The notes under the pieces were generated by a model that was not told where the DNA came from, did not search any database, and saw nothing but the letters and a program-made list of their open reading frames with translations. From NCBI GenBank assembly GCA_946886675.1, contig CAMPIZ010000016.1, forward strand, positions 1 through 12,996: a DNA stretch of 12,996 nucleotides, in the 5' to 3' direction. Shown here piece after piece: positions 8,076-12,996 of the stretch. Source of the stretch: an uncultured Flavobacterium sp. GTDB lineage: Bacteria; Bacteroidota; Bacteroidia; Flavobacteriales; Flavobacteriaceae. Position numbers and translations under genes: made by a program. Within the stretch, counting starts at the first letter, position 1; the number at the start of each line of letters is the position of its first letter.

Positions 8076-8083
8076 CAAATATA
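8076..8083 (-). promoter_or_regulatory. Bacteroidota -7 promoter element of mntR-mntH
   Basis: On the minus strand this reads TATATTTG, an exact TAnnTTTG match, 18 nt before the mntR ATG. A one-mismatch -33 element (TTTA, 8104-8107) lies upstream after a 20-nt spacer. The operator-like palindrome at 8090-8109 sits between and over these elements. Confidence 0.6.
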
Positions 8084-8089
8084 AATAAT

Positions 8090-8109
8090 TTTTTAGATAA
8101 GCCTAAAAA
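8090..8109. promoter_or_regulatory. Putative MntR/DtxR-type operator
   Basis: A perfect 7-bp inverted repeat (TTTTTAG, 6-bp spacer, CTAAAAA) lies between the divergent mntR and crtY genes. The overlapping stretch 8093-8111 matches 13 of 19 positions of the DtxR/IdeR consensus TTAGGTTAGCCTAACCTAA, including 12 of the first 14. Its place in the spacer and -33 region of the mntR promoter fits repression by MntR itself. It may also affect crtY. AT-rich palindromes arise by chance, so this is a candidate only. Confidence 0.5.
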
Positions 8110-8163
8110 TAAAGTTGGAAAATAAGGCCGTGGGAATTGATTTTATTACCTATTTTTATGCTG

Positions 8164-9312
8164 ATGAAGCATTATCACTACATTTTTGCAGGCGCCGGAC
8201 TGTCATCATTAATGACAGTTTATAAATTGGCTGAGTCCGGCTTTTTTTCAGATAAGTCTATATTACTTTTAGATACATCTGAAAAAAAAGATAACGACCG
8301 TACATGGTGTTTTTGGGAATCCGGAAAAGGTAACTGGGATGAAGTAGTGATTAAAAGCTGGAATGAAGGTGATTTTATTGGAAAGGGCTTTACAAAAGAG
8401 CTCGATTTTGAAAACTACAGTTATAAAATGGTACAGGGTATTGATTTTTATACCCATGTTCATAACCAATTAAAACAATACAGTAATATCACATTTGCTG
8501 CGCAAAAGGTAATTGATTTTAAAGACCTGGATACTCATGTTTTGGTAAAAACCGATACCGAAAGCTATACATGTAATAAACTTTTTAACAGCATCTATAA
8601 CCCGGCAATACCGGCACAGCGAAAATATCCGGTACTGCAGCAGCACTTTAAAGGCTGGTTTTTTAAAATACCATCAGCTCTTACAGACAGCAGCAAAATT
8701 ACTTTTATGGATTTTAGTATCCCGCAAAAAGGTAATACACGATTTATGTATGTACTGCCTGTTTCAGAAAATGAAATACTTGTAGAATACACGCTGTTTT
8801 CTGAAAAGCTGCTGCCGGAAAACGAATATGATGCTGCAATAAAAGATTACCTGAAGACGATGGGGATTAATGATGAAAATTTGGAAAATAGCATACAGCA
8901 TACGGAAAAAGGGAGTATCCCAATGACATCTTTCCCTTTTTGGAAAAACAATACTAAAAATGTACTGAATATTGGCAGTGCAGGAGGGTGGACTAAAGCT
9001 TCTACCGGTTACACCTTTAAAAATACTGATAAAATAAGCAGCAGGCTTATACAGTTTTTACGGCATGAATCAGATTTTAGAAAGTTCCATAAAAAAACCC
9101 GCTTTTGGTTTTATGATATGCTGCTGCTGGATATACTATACCGAAATAATGAAAAAGGAAGCCTGATCTTCTCATCAATGTTTAAAAAAGCAAGGGCATC
9201 GCTTATATTTAAATTCCTTGATGAAGAAACCTCCCCGGCAGAAGACCTGAAGGTTATATTAAAATGTCCAAAGGGCCTTTTTGTAAAGGCCCTTTGGAGA
9301 AATATTTTTTAA
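8164..9312 (+). CDS. crtY: Lycopene beta-cyclase
   Basis: This 382-residue flavoprotein should convert the linear ends of lycopene into beta-ionone rings, giving beta-carotene as a precursor of zeaxanthin-type flavobacterial pigments. The N-terminus shows an FAD-binding dinucleotide fold (YIFAGAGLSSLMTVYKL, about residues 6-22) with the acidic end of the second strand at LLLDTS (34-39). The family motif DRTWCFWE follows (45-52). The late motif IGSAGGWTKASTGYTF corresponds to the second flavin/substrate region. The ATG at 8164 gives the usual MKHYHY-type start; in-frame ATG 8158 and TTG 8137 are alternatives. No other crt gene is in the window. Its end overlaps the convergent beta-barrel gene by 4 nt, and a terminator-like hairpin lies inside its last codons. 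Confidence 0.9.
   Translation: MKHYHYIFAGAGLSSLMTVYKLAESGFFSDKSILLLDTSEKKDNDRTWCFWESGKGNWDEVVIKSWNEGDFIGKGFTKELDFENYSYKMVQGIDFYTHVHNQLKQYSNITFAAQKVIDFKDLDTHVLVKTDTESYTCNKLFNSIYNPAIPAQRKYPVLQQHFKGWFFKIPSALTDSSKITFMDFSIPQKGNTRFMYVLPVSENEILVEYTLFSEKLLPENEYDAAIKDYLKTMGINDENLENSIQHTEKGSIPMTSFPFWKNNTKNVLNIGSAGGWTKASTGYTFKNTDKISSRLIQFLRHESDFRKFHKKTRFWFYDMLLLDILYRNNEKGSLIFSSMFKKARASLIFKFLDEETSPAEDLKVILKCPKGLFVKALWRNIF
9268..9297. terminator. Hairpin shared by crtY and the sigma-operon end
   Basis: A perfect 13-bp inverted repeat (9268-9280 with 9285-9297) with a TTGT loop and GGGCC in the stem. For the minus-strand operon it lies 11 nt after the beta-barrel stop codon. For crtY it lies inside the coding region, with the T run at 9305-9310 running into the TAA stop. 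It looks like a bidirectional intrinsic terminator. The plus-strand T tract is better than the minus-strand one. Confidence 0.75.
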
Positions 9313-10925
9313 AACCGGAAACTGATTCCTGAGTAGAGCCCTATAATATAAGGCTTAAAGTTGCCCGCGTTTCCGTTAAAGGTATTTACCTGGTATTTGA
9401 ACATTGGGTCAAAATTAGCCTCAAAAGATTTCCAGAAACGGTATCTGAAACCAATACCTAAATTGGTACTGAAGTTTACATTATTTACATTGGTAGCTTC
9501 ACCCACTTCTGTACTATATCCCTGATTTGATACTGCAAACACACTATTTTCATTAAGGAAAAGTGTACTGACCCCGCCTATGATGTCTATGCCAAACCTT
9601 TTATTAAGCAGTTTATAAGACATCTCTACCGGAACTTCAATATAACCCATTTCCTGAACCATAGAACCGTAAAACTTCTGGTTATCAAAAACATTTCCGG
9701 CAAAAAGTGAAATAGCTGTGGCTTCACCCGTTTGGTCCTGCACTACAATATTAGCAGCCCTGCCGGGAGTGGATACATTGCTTGTCTGTTGTGTCATCGA
9801 AGGGAAAAATTCGACCCCGTTTGTAGTATACCCCATTTTAAGCGTATTAACTGCTGTACGCACTGTAAGCCTGTCGTTAACCGCATAGTCTACTCCCACA
9901 CCATAGCTCAGGTTGGCATCATAATCCTTGCTGTTTGATGCAAACTGGGCATCTATAGGCGACCCCTGAGATAATGAATTATAAAATACCGGTGCGACCT
10001 GTGGCCTTACATTCCATTTTTGTGGTTTGGCAGCTTCTGCCAGTTCCTTATCCTCTTTTTTATTTTCTTTTTCCTTAAGCAGCTTTTCCAGTTCGTTTTC
10101 CTGTTCTACGGCTGTGGTATCTTCTGGTGTTTCGTCATTTTCAGTTACTGCCAGTTGGGTAATACGTGTCCTGTCCAGCGTTTGCTGCAATATCCTGTCT
10201 TTTTCCTGCGGCGTAAGGCTTTTATTTTTATCGCCATCAGCATTATCATTATTACTGTTTACACCTTCTGAGTTTTGCTGTACTACCGCAGTTTCAGGAT
10301 TTCGCTGCTCAGTAACGGTATTATTACCTGTTATAATTGTACGCTTAGGTATTTCGTCCTTAACAGCAACACCCTGGTTAGTGTTTTGCTGTGATAGTTC
10401 GGTATTAGCCCGTTGCTGATTCCGTAGGGAATTATTTTCACGATTATCTTCACGTTTTGAGTCATTCTGGTAGGCCACACTATTATTCTTGTTATCTAAC
10501 CTATTAGAAGGAGTAACAGAATTAATTCCCTGCCCAGAAACTGACGACCCGCCATTTTGTGATGGTGTATTTACATCATCGCTGGCAGGAGTACTGGTTA
10601 CAGCTTCTTCTGCAGGCACAGGTATATTACCGCTTGGCATTGCGTTGCTGTTGGTTTCTGGTGTAGTCTGTTGATTTTCCTCAATTACCACTGGGTTAAC
10701 ATCCGTATCCGGATTATTATTAATTAGCGGAAGCGTTAACAGCAGCCCAATAATTAAAATGGCGGCCACCCCCGATAATCGTAACCATAATGGTATTACT
10801 CTCCTCTCTTTGTCTTCCTTTTTAAGTTCGGCCTCAATATTCTGCCATGCCCTTTCGGGTGGTGCAGCTTCAAAGTCCTTAAACTTTTCCTGGAAAAGCC
10901 TGTCTATGTTTTTTTTCTCACTCAT
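9309..10925 (-). CDS. Putative dual membrane-spanning anti-sigma factor with outer-membrane beta-barrel
   Basis: This 538-residue protein seems to span the whole envelope. Residues 1-45 are a charged cytoplasmic segment with the PPERAWQNIEAEL motif seen in Bacteroidota anti-sigma-like proteins. Residues about 48-68 form one inner-membrane helix. Residues about 69-270 are a low-complexity Asn/Gln/Ser/Thr/Pro linker, then an acidic-basic, coiled-coil-like stretch (about 270-300). Residues about 304-538 are an outer-membrane beta-barrel (OMP_b-brl type) with alternating aromatic strands and the C-terminal barrel signature SGISFRF. No cleavable signal peptide is visible, so the helix should stay as an anchor. 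Its ATG overlaps the sigma factor stop (ATGA), so coupling is likely. The architecture matches the Dma factors described in Bacteroides thetaiotaomicron. An annotation of plain outer-membrane or porin-family protein would miss the N-terminal half. Signal and regulon are unknown. Confidence 0.82.
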   Translation of the reverse strand: MSEKKNIDRLFQEKFKDFEAAPPERAWQNIEAELKKEDKERRVIPLWLRLSGVAAILIIGLLLTLPLINNNPDTDVNPVVIEENQQTTPETNSNAMPSGNIPVPAEEAVTSTPASDDVNTPSQNGGSSVSGQGINSVTPSNRLDNKNNSVAYQNDSKREDNRENNSLRNQQRANTELSQQNTNQGVAVKDEIPKRTIITGNNTVTEQRNPETAVVQQNSEGVNSNNDNADGDKNKSLTPQEKDRILQQTLDRTRITQLAVTENDETPEDTTAVEQENELEKLLKEKENKKEDKELAEAAKPQKWNVRPQVAPVFYNSLSQGSPIDAQFASNSKDYDANLSYGVGVDYAVNDRLTVRTAVNTLKMGYTTNGVEFFPSMTQQTSNVSTPGRAANIVVQDQTGEATAISLFAGNVFDNQKFYGSMVQEMGYIEVPVEMSYKLLNKRFGIDIIGGVSTLFLNENSVFAVSNQGYSTEVGEATNVNNVNFSTNLGIGFRYRFWKSFEANFDPMFKYQVNTFNGNAGNFKPYIIGLYSGISFRF

Positions 10926-11470
10926 TTTGCTGAAGGTACTTTAGTACTGCTCTGCTGAGCTTCAATTTTTTCCTTTAATATTATCCTTGCGCGGGCAAGG
11001 TTAGATTTTGAGGTGCCCACTGTTATATCGAGCATCTCTGCAATTTCTTTATGCGAATAGCCATCGGTTACATACAGGTTAAAAACCATCCTGTACCTGT
11101 CCGGCAGCTGCTGTATAATAGACAACAAAAACTCCATACTTACCGACTCGTCCTCAACCTCTATGGATTCTTCCTCATCGGGTATATTTTCGTTAACTAG
11201 CTCCACAACTCCTTCAGTCCGGTATTTTTGAAGAACGTTGTTAATCATTACCCGTTTTGCCCATCCCTCAAATGAGCCTTTAAACTGGTACTGACCTATT
11301 TTTTTAAATATAATTAAAAAGCCATCCTGTAAATTATCTTCGGCATCTGCATAATTGCGCGAGTATTTAAGGCATACCGAAAACAGCTTTGAGGCAAATA
11401 GCCTGTACAGCTGTTCCTGTGCCTTTATACTATTGTTCTGACAATCATGTATAAGCTGCTCCAGACCCAA
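10922..11470 (-). CDS. ECF-type RNA polymerase sigma factor
   Basis: This 182-residue alternative sigma factor of the sigma-70 ECF group directs RNA polymerase to a dedicated gene set. Region 2 covers about residues 21-86 (AEDNLQDGFLIIFKKIGQY and GWAKRVMINNVLQKYR, core binding and -10 recognition). An acidic linker follows (about 96-109). Region 4 covers about 121-170, with helix-turn-helix YSHKEIAEMLDITVGTSKS for -35 recognition. There is no extra C-terminal domain. The start is TTG at 11470: no ATG lies in frame before region 2, and the sequence from this codon gives the usual MGLEQLIHDC-type start. It lies 24 nt after the lipoprotein gene, and its TGA overlaps the anti-sigma ATG, which implies matched synthesis and control by that protein. 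Confidence 0.93.
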   Translation of the reverse strand: MGLEQLIHDCQNNSIKAQEQLYRLFASKLFSVCLKYSRNYADAEDNLQDGFLIIFKKIGQYQFKGSFEGWAKRVMINNVLQKYRTEGVVELVNENIPDEEESIEVEDESVSMEFLLSIIQQLPDRYRMVFNLYVTDGYSHKEIAEMLDITVGTSKSNLARARIILKEKIEAQQSSTKVPSAK

Positions 11471-11494
11471 ATTGGCTTTGTTATTTTAAAATTG

Positions 11495-11917
11495 TTATTG
11501 TATTACAGGCACTTCCCACGTTGTAAAGTTGTCTGTACCCATCTGTCCGTTTCCGGTATAAAATTTAAATACATATGCTTGTTCTGTATACCCGGGGCTG
11601 CAGGTAAAATTAAACGATGCCACCTCCGGCTCCAGCGTATCCAGCGGCTGGCACTGGGCGTCTTCTATTACCAGGGTTTGCACCGCTACAAGCAGCGCCC
11701 CTGTTTGCTCTTCATAATAAAAACCGTCAAAAAAATAACAGTCAGAAGGCCTTTTGTACTCTACCTGTATCTCATAGGTTTCACCCCGGTAAAACGCTTC
11801 GGGCATGTGCACATTTACAATGGGCACAAACTCCACATGAAACCTTGGCGAATCGTCTTCCAGCGAACACGACGCTACTACAAATACGGTAACAAAAAAC
11901 AAAATCAGCTTTTTCAT
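11495..11917 (-). CDS. Small lipoprotein, first gene of the sigma operon
   Basis: This 140-residue protein has a lipoprotein signal peptide (MKKLILFFVTVFVVASC, lipidated Cys17). The mature protein begins C-S-L-E-D-D. Acidic residues just after the Cys resemble the lipoprotein export signal of Bacteroidota (reported forms include SDDFE-like in Flavobacterium), so surface exposure is plausible. The mature part is predicted mostly beta (for example RGETYEIQVEYKRP) with three more Cys (60, 89, 106). I do not recognise a named family. The ATG at 11917 is chosen because it gives a clean signal peptide; an upstream GTG at 11959 would add a 14-residue non-signal extension. It is followed after 24 nt by the sigma gene, so it may be a sensor, ligand or modulator of the sigma system. 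Confidence 0.8.
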   Translation of the reverse strand: MKKLILFFVTVFVVASCSLEDDSPRFHVEFVPIVNVHMPEAFYRGETYEIQVEYKRPSDCYFFDGFYYEEQTGALLVAVQTLVIEDAQCQPLDTLEPEVASFNFTCSPGYTEQAYVFKFYTGNGQMGTDNFTTWEVPVIQ

Positions 11918-11926
11918 AAAACCTTT

Positions 11927-11956
11927 CAAAATCTTTATATAAATAGGATGCACAAA
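11927..11956 (-). promoter_or_regulatory. Weak candidate promoter of the lipoprotein-sigma operon
   Basis: On the minus strand, TTTG (11953-11956) and AGATTTTG (11927-11934, two mismatches at the TA) are 18 nt apart, within the range of Bacteroidota promoters. The -7 element would end only 9 nt before the ATG at 11917, giving a very short leader. The sigma factor might instead use a promoter it recognises itself. Confidence 0.3.
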
Positions 11957-11984
11957 CACGCAAAAGGTTGCGTTTTAAAACAAA

Positions 11985-12009
11985 AAAAGCCCGTATAAAA
12001 CGGGCTTTT
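11985..12009 (-). terminator. Intrinsic terminator of recA
   Basis: A perfect 10-bp stem (AAAAGCCCGT, loop ATAAA, ACGGGCTTTT) starts 13 nt beyond the recA stop. On the minus strand it ends in a run of seven T (the A run at 11982-11988). It separates recA from the lipoprotein-sigma operon. Confidence 0.9.
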
Positions 12010-12021
12010 ACATTATAAGGA

Positions 12022-12996
12022 TTAACCTGCGTTTTCCTTAATGAGTTCCTTAATTTTTATTTCCAGCTCATCGGCCAGTTCAGGGTTGTCTTTAATGAGC
12101 GCCTTAACAGCATCCCTTCCCTGCCCCAGCTTGGTATCGCCGTAGCTAAACCACGAGCCTGATTTCTTGATTACTTCAAAATCTACCGCAAGGTCCAGGA
12201 TCTCTCCTGTTTTGCTTACCCCTTCGCCATACATAATGTCAAATTCGGCTGTTTTAAAAGGAGGTGCAACCTTGTTCTTAACTATCTTAACCTTGGTACG
12301 GTTACCTATTACATTTTCACCATCTTTTATTTGTGATGAACGGCGGATGTCTATCCTTACCGAAGCATAAAATTTAAGCGCGTTACCACCCGTAGTAGTT
12401 TCCGGGTTACCAAACATAACGCCTATTTTTTCACGAAGCTGGTTAATAAAGAACACCGTACAGTTTGTTTTGCTAATGGTAGCCGTAAGCTTACGTAAAG
12501 CCTGCGACATAAGGCGTGCATGAAGACCCATTTTTGAATCGCCCATCTCGCCTTCTATCTCGCTCTTAGGCGTAAGTGCCGCAACCGAGTCGATTACCAC
12601 AATATCTATAGCGCCAGAACGGATAAGGTTCTCGGCAATTTCCAGTGCCTGCTCCCCGTTATCCGGCTGGGAAATAATAAGGTTTTCTATATCTACGCCA
12701 AGTTTTTCTGCATAATGGCGGTCAAAAGCGTGCTCAGCATCTACAAAGGCAGCAATACCGCCTGCTTTTTGTGCTTCGGCTATGGCATGCAGGGTAAGGG
12801 TAGTTTTACCCGACGATTCCGGACCAAAAATCTCTATTATCCTACCGCGCGGGTAACCATTTACCCCAAGGGCAAGGTCTACACCCAGCGATCCTGACGG
12901 AATGGAATCTACCTCTTCAACAGCCTGGTCGCCCAGCTTCATTACCGTTCCTTTTCCGTATGCTTTATCCAGTTTATCCAGCGTTAGCTGCAGTGC
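12022..12996 (-). CDS. recA: RecA recombinase, N-terminus cut by the window edge
   Basis: This is the strand-exchange protein for homologous recombination and SOS induction. The frame stays open to the last base of the window: 18 codons lie upstream of the internal ATG at 12942 and encode family-typical sequence ([17 protein letters not shown]). The gene therefore begins beyond 12996 and lacks roughly the first 10 residues here. The 324 visible residues include Walker A GPESSGKT, the Walker B strand [10 protein letters not shown], the catalytic-type Glu before the DNA-binding loops, and the L2 loop region [17 protein letters not shown]. The C-terminal domain ends in a short tail ([10 protein letters not shown]). 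No intein or disruption is seen. It is terminated by the hairpin at 11985-12009. Confidence 0.98.
   Translation of the reverse strand, partial: ALQLTLDKLDKAYGKGTVMKLGDQAVEEVDSIPSGSLGVDLALGVNGYPRGRIIEIFGPESSGKTTLTLHAIAEAQKAGGIAAFVDAEHAFDRHYAEKLGVDIENLIISQPDNGEQALEIAENLIRSGAIDIVVIDSVAALTPKSEIEGEMGDSKMGLHARLMSQALRKLTATISKTNCTVFFINQLREKIGVMFGNPETTTGGNALKFYASVRIDIRRSSQIKDGENVIGNRTKVKIVKNKVAPPFKTAEFDIMYGEGVSKTGEILDLAVDFEVIKKSGSWFSYGDTKLGQGRDAVKALIKDNPELADELEIKIKELIKENAG

Noticed and set aside
8058..8078. Seven-residue extension of MntR from TTG 8078
   Set aside because: That codon lies inside the TATATTTG promoter element, and the family starts at the MTYSEENYLK-type Met.
10027..10419. Ser/Phe-rich plus-strand ORF of 130 residues
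   Set aside because: It is the antisense shadow of the low-complexity linker of the barrel protein and has no recognisable protein features.
10100..10720. Low-complexity Asn/Gln/Ser region as a frameshift or repeat array
   Set aside because: The frame is continuous with recognisable domains on both sides, and no repeated DNA unit is visible; it is a periplasmic linker.
11447..11998. 183-residue plus-strand ORF opposite the lipoprotein and recA terminator
   Set aside because: Composition is Cys/His/Lys-rich without domain character. It is antisense to a well-supported lipoprotein gene and runs through the recA terminator hairpin.

Overview
The window looks like chromosomal DNA from a Bacteroidota bacterium, most likely a Flavobacteriaceae (Flavobacterium-like). 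The grounds are the family content (an M13 peptidase, SCO1, FeoA/FeoB with a Cys-rich FeoB partner, a flavobacterial-type lycopene cyclase, an ECF sigma factor paired with a membrane-anchored beta-barrel protein), the Bacteroidota -7 promoter element TAnnTTTG in front of several genes, the near absence of Shine-Dalgarno sequences, and several TTG starts. No tRNA, rRNA, CRISPR array, insertion sequence or prophage gene is visible. This is mostly core genome.

Layout. (1) 1-2126, minus: a secreted M13 zinc metallopeptidase ending at a strong hairpin terminator. (2) 2267-5518, plus: a SCO1-type copper/thioredoxin-fold protein, then a ferrous-iron module feoA-feoB-small Cys-rich protein with 1-nt overlap and 1-nt spacing. 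(3) 5515-8057, minus: a manganese module of an MntR/DtxR regulator and an Nramp transporter. The Nramp reading frame shifts by one base just before its C-terminal UspA domain. The iron and manganese modules converge and overlap by 4 nt at their stop codons, with no terminator between them. (4) 8164-9312, plus: lycopene beta-cyclase crtY, divergent from mntR. A 7-bp-arm inverted repeat resembling a DtxR-family operator lies in the shared intergenic region, inside the mntR promoter. (5) 9309-11917, minus: a lipoprotein, an ECF sigma factor and a protein with a cytoplasmic anti-sigma-like N-terminus, one inner-membrane helix, a long low-complexity periplasmic linker and an outer-membrane beta-barrel. 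(6) 12022-12996, minus: recA, lacking its N-terminus at the window edge, followed by an intrinsic terminator.

How the parts fit. Regions 2 and 3 form a metal-homeostasis neighbourhood: Fe2+ import by FeoAB, Mn2+ import by Nramp under a Mn-type regulator, and copper delivery to cytochrome oxidase by SCO. Region 5 is the most distinctive. One polypeptide appears to span both membranes and is translationally coupled to its sigma factor, so outer-membrane events could be passed straight to transcription. It matches the arrangement of the dual membrane-spanning anti-sigma (Dma) factors described in Bacteroides thetaiotaomicron. The upstream lipoprotein carries an acidic sequence after its lipidated Cys that resembles the Bacteroidota surface-export signal, making it a candidate third component.

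The other notable observations are the mntH-usp frameshift at an A4 tract and a perfect 13-bp terminator-like hairpin inside the last codons of crtY that serves the convergent sigma operon.
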